DNA of 64,000 nt from Caldanaerobacter subterraneus (lineage in GTDB: Bacteria; Bacillota; Thermoanaerobacteria; Thermoanaerobacterales; Thermoanaerobacteraceae), in the NCBI RefSeq assembly GCF_004345675.1, contig NZ_SLWU01000009.1, forward strand, positions 1-64,000, in the 5' to 3' direction. Below the pieces are notes generated by a model. The model ran no database searches and was not told the DNA's origin. It saw only the letters and a program-made list of their open reading frames with translations. Numbering within the stretch: position 1 is the stretch's first letter; each line of letters starts with the position of its first letter. Below are positions 45,901-55,614 of this stretch, in pieces. The position numbers and the translations under genes were made by a program.

Positions 45901-46526
45901 CTTGAGTCATCCTCTTTATAAAGCTTGTATTTCTGGATGTACCTTTCTACTGGCTCTGGCAGAAGGTACTTTATAGGTCTACCCTTTGCCACTCTTTCCC
46001 TTATATCAGTGGAAGAAATTGCTAAAGAAGGAACTGTAACTTTGTAAATCACATCTCCATAAAGCTTTCTTATCTTGTCAAGCTCTTGGTCAATCTTATT
46101 CCCTTCAATGCCAGGACGGGTTGCGGCTACAAAATAGCACAGCCTCAAAAGCTCGTCCGCATTTTTCCAAGTGAGAATCTCTAATACAGCATCTGCCCCT
46201 GTTATAAAGTAAAACAGGGTTTTTTCTCCATACATTTTCTTAAACTCTTTTATAGTGTCAATTGTGTAGGTGTAGCCTTCTCTGTCTATTTCAATCGAAG
46301 AAACTTCAAAAAATGGATTTGTTATAGTAGCCAAAATAGTCATCAAATACCTGTGTTTTTTGTCAGTCACTTTCCTCTTCACTTTATGAGGAGGATTGCC
46401 AGCAGGTACAAAAATTACCTTATCCAGCTTAAATTCATCCCTTACAGCTTCCGCTGTGACCAAATGGCCATAATGTATAGGGTCAAATGTGCCTCCCATT
46501 ATACCAAGCCTGAGCTCCCTTTCCAA
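45897..46526 (-). CDS. nadD: Nicotinate-nucleotide adenylyltransferase
   Basis: 209 residues. Adenylates nicotinate mononucleotide in NAD synthesis. The nucleotidyltransferase motif [11 protein letters not shown] and the C-terminal [10 protein letters not shown] are intact. The start is TTG with GGGGG 7 bases upstream. First gene of the nadD-yqeK-LCP-rsfS unit. Confidence 0.95.
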
Positions 46527-46541
46527 TTTATATCCCCCTGC

Positions 46542-46590
46542 TTTTTTAATGTATACTTACATTATACATTAAAAAAGTGAAAATGCACAA
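46542..46590 (-). promoter_or_regulatory. nadD promoter region with palindrome
   Basis: Minus strand -35 TTGTGC (46585-46590), 18-base spacer, -10 TATAAT (46561-46566). The -10 lies within a perfect 14-bp palindrome, TTTTTTAATGTATA (46542-46555) and TATACATTAAAAAA (46563-46576), which could be an operator or the obg terminator. Confidence 0.6.
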
Positions 46591-46600
46591 CTTGAAGTTT

Positions 46601-47896
<1,296 letters not shown>

Positions 47897-47903
47897 CTAA
47901 TTA

Positions 47904-48125
47904 TTATGCCTTTTTCAAAAGAGTTTTTATAATTTCCTGAGGATTTTCACAGTTAAAAATTTCTCTCTCCTCATTTAAATTATCAATCATTCTGTGTATG
48001 TAATCAACCACCTTATCCAATTTCCCCAGCTGGGCATATCCTAAAATCACTTGGAGGTCATTTAAAAGCTCATGCCTTCTTTTTCTCATGTACTCTACCA
48101 ATACCTCCACATCCGACACAACCAT
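47904..48125 (-). CDS. Short Spo0B-like phosphotransferase domain protein
   Basis: About 73 residues. Only the helical-hairpin dimerisation domain of Spo0B is present: YMRKRRHELLNDLQVILGYAQLGK, where the His of RRHELLNDLQ matches the phosphorylated His of Spo0B. The C-terminal ATPase-like domain of Bacillus Spo0B (192 residues in total) is missing. Position between rpmA and obg is exactly that of spo0B, which supports the call. The start is uncertain: the TTG at 48143 is also possible. Confidence 0.8.
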   Translation of the reverse strand: MVVSDVEVLVEYMRKRRHELLNDLQVILGYAQLGKLDKVVDYIHRMIDNLNEEREIFNCENPQEIIKTLLKKA

Positions 48126-48176
48126 CCCACGCTTTCTAATCAAAATTATGAAAAAATCCTGGCGTAAACCAGGATT

Positions 48177-48464
48177 TTAACTCTGAGCAACTTTTCTTTC
48201 TGGATAAACACTTACCTGTTTCTTGTCGCGACCCTTTCTCTCAAATACCACATATCCATCTATCAAAGCAAAAAGCGTGTCGTCTTTCCCTATTCCTACG
48301 TTAGCACCTGGGTGTATCTTAGTACCTCTCTGTCTTACCAGTATATTTCCTGCAAGTACAAACTGCCCATCTGACCTTTTGACGCCTAACCTTTTGGATT
48401 CGCTGTCACGTCCGTTTCTAGAACTGCCCACCCCTTTTTTGTGAGCAAAAAGCTGCAGTATCAT
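48177..48464 (-). CDS. rpmA: 50S ribosomal protein L27 with cleavable N-terminus
   Basis: 95 residues. L27 reaches the peptidyl-transferase centre. The start reads [14 protein letters not shown]: the Firmicutes N-terminal extension with the LQLF-A cleavage site for the protease Prp, encoded next to it. The core [14 protein letters not shown] and [15 protein letters not shown] is typical. It lies 4 bases after prp. Confidence 0.97.
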   Translation of the reverse strand: MILQLFAHKKGVGSSRNGRDSESKRLGVKRSDGQFVLAGNILVRQRGTKIHPGANVGIGKDDTLFALIDGYVVFERKGRDKKQVSVYPERKVAQS

Positions 48465-48467
48465 CCC

Positions 48468-48794
48468 TTACACCTCCTCTACCTTCACATACTCACTGTA
48501 TCCACTAGCCACATCCTTAAGGCCCAAAACCATAGTTTCTAGTATAGCCTGTAGCTTGATTTTGTCTTCTTCTTTCAAAACTTCTTTAACTTCCACTTCT
48601 AAATTGCCTTCCTCGATCTCTTTTCTAATTTTTACTCCCTTTATATTCTCTATCCCCAAAACCGCCGTCTGGGAAATAGCAGAAACAGCTGCACACACTA
48701 TATCTTTTCCATACTCGTCATACCCTGCATGTCCTTTTACATAAAACTTGTATATATCCCCTTGAGGATTTCTCCACACTTTCACTTCAATCAT
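48468..48794 (-). CDS. prp: Ribosomal-processing cysteine protease Prp
   Basis: 108 residues. Removes the N-terminal extension of L27. The catalytic His and Cys are in KGHAGYDEYGKDIVCAAVSA (HAGY and the Cys of VCAA). Located between rplU and rpmA, the standard arrangement. Confidence 0.95.
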   Translation of the reverse strand: MIEVKVWRNPQGDIYKFYVKGHAGYDEYGKDIVCAAVSAISQTAVLGIENIKGVKIRKEIEEGNLEVEVKEVLKEEDKIKLQAILETMVLGLKDVASGYSEYVKVEEV

Positions 48795-48796
48795 GG

Positions 48797-49111
48797 CTAT
48801 TTTTCAATCTTCTCAATCTGAATCTTCGTGTACGGCTGGCGATGTCCCTGTCTTCTTCTGTAGTTTTTCTTTGGCTTATACTTAAATACCCTTATCTTTG
48901 GCCCTTTCCCATGCTCCAATACCTTAGCAGTCACTTTTACATTCTCAAGATAGGGTTTCCCAAACTCTACATTGCCATCTTCAAAGGATACAGCCAATAC
49001 TTTGTCTAAGGCTATAACTTCCCCTTCAGGATAGTTCAATTTTTCAACCTTCAGGACATCTCCTTCTCTGACCATGTACTGTTTTCCACCTGTTTCAATT
49101 ATTGCGTACAT
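48797..49111 (-). CDS. rplU: 50S ribosomal protein L21
   Basis: About 104 residues. Starts [18 protein letters not shown] and ends in a basic tail with [17 protein letters not shown], both L21 hallmarks. The ATG at 49111 has GGAGGTG 6 bases upstream; the longer frame to 49147 runs into the leader RNA. First gene of rplU-prp-rpmA-spo0B-obg. Confidence 0.97.
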   Translation of the reverse strand: MYAIIETGGKQYMVREGDVLKVEKLNYPEGEVIALDKVLAVSFEDGNVEFGKPYLENVKVTAKVLEHGKGPKIRVFKYKPKKNYRRRQGHRQPYTKIQIEKIEK

Positions 49112-49180
49112 CACTGCACCTCCTCCATCCAGTCTCGCCGAGAACAAGGTAAAATTTTAAAACCCGTCTCGAGCGGCCAC
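49112..49180 (-). promoter_or_regulatory. L21 leader (autoregulatory RNA)
   Basis: The minus-strand leader has GGCCGCTCGAGACGGGTT, then TTGTTCTCGGCGAGACTGG before the SD, resembling the L21 leader found upstream of rplU in Firmicutes. Recognised by position and local sequence; not aligned. Confidence 0.65.
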
Positions 49181-49187
49181 AAGTGAT

Positions 49188-49217
49188 ATTTTAACACAAT
49201 AAAACACCACTTGTCAA
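49188..49217 (-). promoter_or_regulatory. rplU operon promoter
   Basis: Minus strand -35 TTGACA (49212-49217), 18-base spacer, -10 TAAAAT (49188-49193). Confidence 0.88.
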
Positions 49218-49230
49218 TTAAAAAGCAATG

Positions 49231-49581
49231 TCAAATGCTCTGCGCGCCCTTTTCTCCCTCTCCCTCTTCCTTCCCTCTGTCAAGATTGTAATTTTGAAGA
49301 GCAGTCACTTTTTGTATCAGTTCCTCTTTTTCCTTTTCAAGCTCTTTTATTCGATTGTTAAGCCCTCTTATCGTAGCGCTGTAGCGTATTTGCCCAAACA
49401 CCCCTATTATTCCTACAATGATAGCTCCAACAGCCGCCGAAAGCAGGATAACTAGTGCTTGCGACATAGAATAATGCCAGTACAAAAAGCTTATGTCAAC
49501 TGGTCCAGAGTTAGAAATTGCAAAAATTGCTACTATGATGGCAAATATAAGGGCTAGAATAGTGTAATACTGCCCTTTCAT
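49231..49581 (-). CDS. LapA-family (DUF1049) membrane protein
   Basis: About 116 residues. Two N-terminal hydrophobic helices (YYTILALIFAIIVAIFAISN and SQALVILLSAAVGAIIVGII) with the GPVDISFLYW segment between them are typical of the LapA/YciS family. A coiled-coil tail (IRGLNNRIKELEKEKEELI) lies in the cytoplasm. In E. coli LapA helps lipopolysaccharide assembly; here the role is unknown. The ATG at 49581 has AGAGGTGG and is preferred over 49602. Confidence 0.82.
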   Translation of the reverse strand: MKGQYYTILALIFAIIVAIFAISNSGPVDISFLYWHYSMSQALVILLSAAVGAIIVGIIGVFGQIRYSATIRGLNNRIKELEKEKEELIQKVTALQNYNLDRGKEEGEGEKGAQSI

Positions 49582-49662
49582 AAAAATCCACCTCTTTTTC
49601 AAATCATTAACACAATTTCTTATCTTTATAATAAGTTTATCCTTTTAAGTTGTCAACACAAT

Positions 49663-51072
49663 TCATTCAAATTCCACCTCAAACTTACCGTACTCGCTAA
49701 AAACCTCTTCAAAGATGAGTTTAATTCCCCGACTTTTTTCGTATTCCTCTATAAGCTTTTTTCTGCTAAGAATTTCTCCCACTTTTTTATCCCCTTTTAC
49801 TATCACTTTTTTCACCAAAACATGTCTTAATATTCTCTCAATCTGGTTTTTAAGCCTTTTGTATATGTACTCCTCAGAATACACTGTACCAGTACCACCA
49901 CACACCGGACATTTAACTTTTAAAAAGCTGGAAATCTCTTCTCTGACTTTTTTCCGCGTCATCTCTACAAGCCCAAGCTGTGTAAATCCTAAAACCGTGC
50001 ACTTTGCCCTATCCTGTTTCAATTTCTCTTTAAAAAATTCCAGCAATTCCTTTTTAAAATTTTCATTTTTCATATCTATAAAGTCTATGAGTATAATCCC
50101 TCCAATATCTCTTAATTTAAGCTGCAAAGCAATCTCTTCCGCCGCTTCCAAATTCGTCTTAAATATGGTCTCTTCAAGCGAACTCTTACCAACATATTTC
50201 CCCGTATTGACATCAATAACAGTTAAAGCCTCTGTCTGGTCTATAACCAAAAAACCTCCGCTTTTGAGCCAAACCCTTTTGTTTAGAAGCTTTTCTACTT
50301 GAAAGTCCACTCCATATATTCCTGAGACATCCCCTCTTTCAAGAACTATTTCAATATCTTTTCCAATCTTTTTTAAGTACTGATTCACTTTCTCATATTC
50401 TTCTTCATCGTTTATCACAATTTCGTCCACATCATAAGAAAGAAAGTCCCTCAAATACTTCACAGCAATGCTTTCCTCGCTATAAATGAGGGAAGGAGAA
50501 GGAAGCAACTTAAAATTTTCTTTTATTTTCTCGTAAACAGAAAGTAATTTCTCTATATCCTCTTTTATCTCTTCCTCTTTGGCATTTTTAGAAGATGTCC
50601 TCATTATGAGTCCCATGCCTTCAGGCTTTAGTCTTCTCGCAATCTCGGCCAACTTTGCCCTATCTGCCGGATTTTCAATCCTGTGAGAGACGTTCACATA
50701 GTTCATAAAAGGCATCAAAACCACATATTCGCCCGGTATTGAAATATTAGTTGTAACACGAGGACTTTTAAGGCCAATTGCCTCTTTTGTAACCTGCACC
50801 ATCACTTCCTGACCCGGTTTTAAAACTTGTGTTATGGACTTGTCTTCCCTCCCCACAACATCTTCTAAAAATAAAAAAGCATTTTTATTAAGACCTATAT
50901 CTACAAAGGCTGCCTGCATCCCCTTTAAGACGTTTTCTACTTTCCCCTTGTAAATATTCCCCAAGATATTTTTGCCGTTTTTTCTCTCTGGCCTGTACTC
51001 TTTTAGTTTCCCATCTTCTAAAAAAGCAATCTGACACAGTTTTTCATCTATATCAATAATAAGCCTTTTCAA
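49663..51072 (-). CDS. rng: Ribonuclease G/E family endoribonuclease
   Basis: About 469 residues. RNase E/G catalytic core without the long E. coli RNase E C-terminus. The S1-like domain has KGKVENVLKGMQAAFVDIG, then the DNase-I-like core with TVIDVNTGKYVG, GGIILIDFIDM (catalytic Asp), and the zinc link CPVCGGTG. The frame opens with GTG at 51081, but TTG at 51072 has GAGGTG 6 bases upstream and gives MKRLIIDIDE. It follows the DUF2344 gene, the usual Firmicutes order. Confidence 0.94.
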   Translation of the reverse strand: MKRLIIDIDEKLCQIAFLEDGKLKEYRPERKNGKNILGNIYKGKVENVLKGMQAAFVDIGLNKNAFLFLEDVVGREDKSITQVLKPGQEVMVQVTKEAIGLKSPRVTTNISIPGEYVVLMPFMNYVNVSHRIENPADRAKLAEIARRLKPEGMGLIMRTSSKNAKEEEIKEDIEKLLSVYEKIKENFKLLPSPSLIYSEESIAVKYLRDFLSYDVDEIVINDEEEYEKVNQYLKKIGKDIEIVLERGDVSGIYGVDFQVEKLLNKRVWLKSGGFLVIDQTEALTVIDVNTGKYVGKSSLEETIFKTNLEAAEEIALQLKLRDIGGIILIDFIDMKNENFKKELLEFFKEKLKQDRAKCTVLGFTQLGLVEMTRKKVREEISSFLKVKCPVCGGTGTVYSEEYIYKRLKNQIERILRHVLVKKVIVKGDKKVGEILSRKKLIEEYEKSRGIKLIFEEVFSEYGKFEVEFE

Positions 51073-51090
51073 AATTTTCACCTCAGTTCC

Positions 51091-51744
51091 TCACTCTAAA
51101 AACATGTTCTTTCTGTGAATTTTATAATACTCCAAATCAAAAGCATCCCCTATATATTCATTAAAAGCTTTTAAAAGGTGAAAGGGATTAGGAGAACCTT
51201 CCCCCAGCTTCATTTTAACATAAAATTTTGCCCTTTCCCCATTCATATCAATGAGATAAAACTCCTCAAGATAAGACTTTAAATCAACGAGCTTTTTCCC
51301 TTTTTTAGTCTCTTTCTCTATTTCTATTGTATCTTTCGCCATAAATCTTTTCACTGCTTCCTCTAAGCCCTCTACCTCTTTTTTTAAAAAAACCTCCACC
51401 AAATAATCTGCTCCTTTAATTCTTGAAGATAAAGAATCTCTAACGTCCACCTCAAAGACCTCTACAATCTTAATACCTGAAGGTAAAACTTCATTCATTC
51501 TCTCTTTAAATTCATGCGGTGAAATGTCCTCTTCCACGTCTACGTCCATGTAATCCCCCTCAGTAGTTGCCCCCACCATCAAAGCAGGGCCAAAAGAAAT
51601 TCTCGGATGTGGATTAAATCCTTGAGAAAATGCCACTTTTATATCAGCTCTCCTCAATGCCCTCTGGATCACTCTTAAAAGGTCTAGGTGAGATATAAAC
51701 TTTACCTCTTCACCTTTTGTGTACTTACTTCTTAGGCGCTTCAA
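51091..51744 (-). CDS. DUF2344 / TIGR03936 radical-SAM-associated protein
   Basis: 217 residues. Family marker LRSKYTKGEEVKFISHLDLLRVIQRALRRA (read in short blocks), then FSQGFNPHPRISFGPAL. It always lies beside the TIGR03960 radical SAM gene, here overlapping by 20 bases, so it is probably its partner. In some clades both are fused. Function unknown; tRNA or ribosomal modification has been suggested. Start TTG with GAGGGGG. Confidence 0.9.
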   Translation of the reverse strand: MKRLRSKYTKGEEVKFISHLDLLRVIQRALRRADIKVAFSQGFNPHPRISFGPALMVGATTEGDYMDVDVEEDISPHEFKERMNEVLPSGIKIVEVFEVDVRDSLSSRIKGADYLVEVFLKKEVEGLEEAVKRFMAKDTIEIEKETKKGKKLVDLKSYLEEFYLIDMNGERAKFYVKMKLGEGSPNPFHLLKAFNEYIGDAFDLEYYKIHRKNMFLE

Positions 51745-53575
51745 AACAGATGACCCCCTCGTCGTAGTCCTTCACTCCACAGCCAGTGCAGTAATAGCGG
51801 CAGTCGTGGGTAATTCTGCCTTCCAAAGCTTTTTTATATTCTCTTTCTAAAAACTTTTTTGTAACTCCCACATCTACCACGTCCCAAGGAAGAACTTCAT
51901 CTATTTCCCATTCTCTGTTGGCATAAAAATGTGGATTAACTCCTGTTTCTTTAAAAGCTTTTTCCCACTTTTCATGGTCAAAATAGTCATCCCATCCGTC
52001 AAACTTACAGCCTTTTTCCCAAGCCTTTATTATCGCTTTTCCTACCCTTCTATCTCCTCTAGAAATTGTAGCCTCGAGAAAACTCATGTATGGATTGTGC
52101 CAGTTGTACTTCAACACTTTGCTTTTTAACCTCTCTTTCAAGAAATTCTGCTTTTCAATTATCCTTTTTACGCTATCCTGAGCAACCCATTGAAAAGGCG
52201 TGAAGGGCTTTGGAACAAAAGTAGAAGTACTCACTGTAACTCTCAAATTCTTGATGTTTCCCTTCACCCTCTTGTAGTTATCAACTATCTTATAAGCCAA
52301 ATCCACTATCCCTTCCACGTCCTCCATCGTCTCTGTGGGAAGTCCAATCATGAAGTAGAGTTTGATGTTGTTCCACCCAGCTTCAAAAGCAGAAGCCGTA
52401 GCCTCTAAAATGTCCTCTTCTGTAATTCCTTTGTTTATGACATCTCTCAACCTCTGGGTTCCAGCTTCAGGAGCCAGAGTAAGCCCTGTCTTCCTCACCT
52501 TTTGTATCTCTTTTAGCAAATTTATAGACACAGCATCCACTCTGCTGGAAGGAATTGAAACACCTATTCCCTTCTCTTGATACCTTGATATGAGCTCTTT
52601 TATCAAGTCTTCTATCTGCGAATAATCAAAAGTGCTCAAAGAGGCAAGAGAAATTTCCTCATAACCAGTGGATTTGACAAGCTTGTCCGCCAACTCAAGA
52701 ATTTTCTCCTTCGACTTTTCCCTTAAAGGCCTGTAAATCATCCCTGCCTGACAGAATCTACACCCTCTAGTACATCCTCTAAAAATCTCTAGCATTATCC
52801 TATCATGCACAATATCCATAAAGGGTACTATCTGCTCTTCAGGGTGATACACATTTTCAAAATCTTTTACTATTCTTTTCTTAACCCTTTCAGGAATGCC
52901 CTTTTTTATAGGGCGTATTTCCTTAATTTTTCCGTCTTTATCATACTCCTCAATGTAGTACTTTGGCACATACACTCCTTGTATCTGCGAGACAGCCTCT
53001 AAAAATTCCTCCCTTTCTCCTCCTCTTTCCTTCCATTCAATGTAAGCATCTATTATTTCGTGAATTACTTCCTCCCCTTCACCCATCACAAAAAAATCGA
53101 TGACCTCAGATAAAGGAGCAGGATTGTAAGCACAGGGTCCTCCAGCTATGACAAAAGGAAGCCCCTCTCTTTCTCTAGACAGAATAGGTATATTAGCAAG
53201 ATTTAACATATTTATCACATTAGTATAGCTTAACTCGTACTGAAGAGTAAAGCCCACAAAATCAAATTCTGAAAGAGGGGTTTTGGTCTCCAGTGTAAAA
53301 AGTGGAATTTTATTTTGCCTCATCAAAGCTTCCATATCAACCCAAGGTGCAAATACCCTTTCGCAGTACACGTCTTCCCTTTTGTTTAAAAGGTGGTACA
53401 AGATTCTCATCCCAAGGTGAGACATGCCCACCTCATATACGTCTGGAAAAGCAAAGGCAAACCTCACCTTTACTTCCTTCGGATTTTTTAAGACTGAATT
53501 CAATTCCCCTCCTGTATAGCGGGTAGGCTTGCTCACCTTCATAAGGAGGGAATCAACTTTTTCCTTTATATCCAT
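51725..53575 (-). CDS. TIGR03960 B12-binding radical SAM protein
   Basis: About 616 residues. The N-terminal B12-binding-like region (VRFAFAFPDVYEVGMSHLG) is followed by a radical SAM core with CTRGCRFCQAG (CxxxCxxC) and SSRVDAVS; the late region has further Cys (CRYYCTGCGV) which may hold another cluster. Biological role not established. The ATG at 53575 has GGAGGAGG upstream. Confidence 0.92.
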   Translation of the reverse strand: MDIKEKVDSLLMKVSKPTRYTGGELNSVLKNPKEVKVRFAFAFPDVYEVGMSHLGMRILYHLLNKREDVYCERVFAPWVDMEALMRQNKIPLFTLETKTPLSEFDFVGFTLQYELSYTNVINMLNLANIPILSREREGLPFVIAGGPCAYNPAPLSEVIDFFVMGEGEEVIHEIIDAYIEWKERGGEREEFLEAVSQIQGVYVPKYYIEEYDKDGKIKEIRPIKKGIPERVKKRIVKDFENVYHPEEQIVPFMDIVHDRIMLEIFRGCTRGCRFCQAGMIYRPLREKSKEKILELADKLVKSTGYEEISLASLSTFDYSQIEDLIKELISRYQEKGIGVSIPSSRVDAVSINLLKEIQKVRKTGLTLAPEAGTQRLRDVINKGITEEDILEATASAFEAGWNNIKLYFMIGLPTETMEDVEGIVDLAYKIVDNYKRVKGNIKNLRVTVSTSTFVPKPFTPFQWVAQDSVKRIIEKQNFLKERLKSKVLKYNWHNPYMSFLEATISRGDRRVGKAIIKAWEKGCKFDGWDDYFDHEKWEKAFKETGVNPHFYANREWEIDEVLPWDVVDVGVTKKFLEREYKKALEGRITHDCRYYCTGCGVKDYDEGVICFEAPKK

Positions 53576-53603
53576 TCTTCCTCCTCCAGTGTTTTTCTTA
53601 ATT

Positions 53604-54440
53604 TTACAAAATATCACCTATACAGCTGTTCAGCCCATATTCTAAAGCTTTTTCAAAAAATTCTGATTCTGTCATCCTATATTTTTCCCTCAAATTGCTG
53701 TCTAATATTATTATAACATGGTACTTCGACGGCATAAAATTTTTTATTATATCTTTCAGCTTCGCTTTTTCAGATACTGCCAGATGGTGAACAGCCATCG
53801 TTCCTTTTTTATAAAATTCTACTTTTTTTCTGTATAAATTTCTCATCTGCAAAAAAGCAGACATCTTTTTTTCTTTATTTGCTGCAATTACAAGAAGCAC
53901 TGCTAAAAATGTATATAAAACATTCCTGCTCACCTGGGAAATGTCTTTGAAGGAAACCCACAAGAGGCTAAAGGAAATGAGATAGGTCCCATAAGTTGAA
54001 ACAAGAATCGCGCTCCTTAAACTGAGAAAGTAAGACAGGAAACTTTTCAAAATCCTGCCTCCGTCAAGAGGTAATCCTGGCAAAAGATTAAAAAAAGCCA
54101 TTATCAGATTGGCTTTTATAAAATAGTCAAGTCTTATATCAAAAATTTGGGAAAATAGCTCAGATAAAAAAGCAAAAAAGATATTAAAAAAAGGACCAGC
54201 CAGCGCTATTAGAATTTCCAAATCCGGACGTATAAAAACAGTTGGATCTAGAAAAGCCACTCCCCCAAAAGGATATATATTTACTTCTAAAACTTCCACC
54301 TTAAGCTTTTTTGCCGCCAAAACATGTCCCGTTTCGTGCACACACACCACAAGAAATATGCTGAAAAGTTCTTTCACAAAGCCTAAAAAAATCAAAAGCA
54401 ATCCAAACACAAAAGTAGAAAAGTGGACTTTTACCTTCAT
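53604..54440 (-). CDS. spoIVFB: Site-2 protease SpoIVFB-like (M50)
   Basis: 278 residues. Membrane metalloprotease that activates pro-sigma-K in the mother cell. The zinc motif is HETGH at residues 35-39, with the second motif LLPGLPLDGGR. Six or so hydrophobic helices, then a cytoplasmic domain (about 195-278), a CBS-like tail. The start overlaps the M23 gene by 4 bp, the spoIVFA-spoIVFB pair. Confidence 0.9.
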   Translation of the reverse strand: MKVKVHFSTFVFGLLLIFLGFVKELFSIFLVVCVHETGHVLAAKKLKVEVLEVNIYPFGGVAFLDPTVFIRPDLEILIALAGPFFNIFFAFLSELFSQIFDIRLDYFIKANLIMAFFNLLPGLPLDGGRILKSFLSYFLSLRSAILVSTYGTYLISFSLLWVSFKDISQVSRNVLYTFLAVLLVIAANKEKKMSAFLQMRNLYRKKVEFYKKGTMAVHHLAVSEKAKLKDIIKNFMPSKYHVIIILDSNLREKYRMTESEFFEKALEYGLNSCIGDIL

Positions 54441-55156
54441 TTTCTCTCCTCACTGGCAGCCTCATTTATCACTACCTTTGTCAGAGGGTCTATGGGCTTG
54501 CCATTTTCCCAAACTTCAAAGTGAAGGTGAGGAGCCGTAACTTTTCCTGTGTCTCCCGACTTGCCAATTACCTCTCCCTGTCTTATCTGCTGCCCTTCTT
54601 TTACAAAAATCTCTGAAAGATGAGCATAGACAGTCCTTACATCGCCTTCATGCCTTAATACAACTACTTTCCCTAGGTCTTCTTTTTCTGTCGCCAGCAT
54701 CACAACCCCATCCAGTGCTGCTTTTACTTCTGTACCTACAGGCACTTCGATATCAATTCCCGTATGTTTTGTCACTTTATTTGTAAAAGGGTCTACTCTC
54801 TCTCCAAAGCCAGAAGTTATTCTGCCTTCTACAGGAGCCATCATTTTTGAAGATGTTTGTATAGCTTCTTTAGAAAAAGGTTTTTCCTCTGCCTGTGAAA
54901 AAACTTTAACCACATTTTCTTTAAGCCATGGAATTTTAGACTGCACCAATTTTAGACCTTTTTTTGTATTTTCGTAATCCATATTGTAAGTTAAAACGCT
55001 TTTTGTAACATTTATAAAGGAATTTGCTAAAGGCACATCTATTGCTTTAAAAAGAAGAACCATCCCCAAAAGCACCATCGCTATTATCAATTGGTTTTCA
55101 AAAAGGTCTATGTACTTTCTATAATGGTTAATCTTCTTGGAATAATAATATTTCAT
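54437..55156 (-). CDS. spoIVFA: SpoIVFA-like M23 (LytM) protein
   Basis: About 239 residues. One membrane helix (about 23-45) and a C-terminal LytM domain: GFGERVDPFT, HTGIDIEVPVG (H-x3-D), TVYAHLSE and HLHFEVWENG. Bacillus SpoIVFA regulates SpoIVFB by anchoring it to BofA and lacks full catalytic residues; here the metal ligands appear intact, so it may also be a hydrolase (SpoIIQ-like). The ATG at 55156 follows GGAGG by 10 bases; this SD is sequestered in a hairpin. Confidence 0.85.
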   Translation of the reverse strand: MKYYYSKKINHYRKYIDLFENQLIIAMVLLGMVLLFKAIDVPLANSFINVTKSVLTYNMDYENTKKGLKLVQSKIPWLKENVVKVFSQAEEKPFSKEAIQTSSKMMAPVEGRITSGFGERVDPFTNKVTKHTGIDIEVPVGTEVKAALDGVVMLATEKEDLGKVVVLRHEGDVRTVYAHLSEIFVKEGQQIRQGEVIGKSGDTGKVTAPHLHFEVWENGKPIDPLTKVVINEAASEERK

Positions 55157-55165
55157 AATGACAAT

Positions 55166-55200
55166 GCCTCCTTCTATGTACATTTTATTTTGAAGGAGGC
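55166..55200 (-). promoter_or_regulatory. Hairpin sequestering the spoIVFA ribosome binding site
   Basis: GCCTCCTTC (55166-55174) and GAAGGAGGC (55192-55200), perfect 9 bp with a 17-base loop. In an mgsA read-through RNA the 3' arm contains the SD (GAAGGAGG) of spoIVFA. No U-run follows. Confidence 0.7.
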
Positions 55201-55211
55201 CGCCTTATGAA

Positions 55212-55601
55212 TCAAATTTGTCTCCAGTCTAAAAGTCCCATTTCCATTCCTTTCAAAAGCACTTCAGCAGTAGCAATATTAGTAGCAACAGGGATTGAAT
55301 GGACATCGCATACCCTCAAAAGAGCAAGTATATCAGGTTCATGAGGCTGAACAGTGAGAGGGTCTCTCAAGAAAATGACAAGGTCAATTTTATTCTCAGC
55401 AATCAAAGCCCCTATCTGCTGGTCTCCTCCCAGAGGTCCCGGCAAGAGGCAGTGAACATCAAGTCCTGTTGCTTCTTTTATAAGCTGTCCGGTGTGCCCC
55501 GTAGCGTACAAATTGCATTTTTCAAATATGTGCTTATAAGCGATAGCAAAGTTAACCATAAGTTCTTTCTTCTGGTCATGCGCAATAAGAGCGATATTCA
55601 T
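55212..55601 (-). CDS. mgsA: Methylglyoxal synthase
   Basis: 129 residues. Converts dihydroxyacetone phosphate to methylglyoxal and phosphate, a bypass of lower glycolysis. Family motifs: [32 protein letters not shown] (catalytic Asp), [17 protein letters not shown]. It lies 13 bases after rodA and ends before the spoIVFA hairpin. Confidence 0.95.
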
Positions 55602-55614
55602 AAAAATGCCCCCC

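Noticed and set aside
53302-53526. Plus-strand ORF within the TIGR03960 gene
   Set aside because: Shadow of a conserved radical SAM gene; no start signal.
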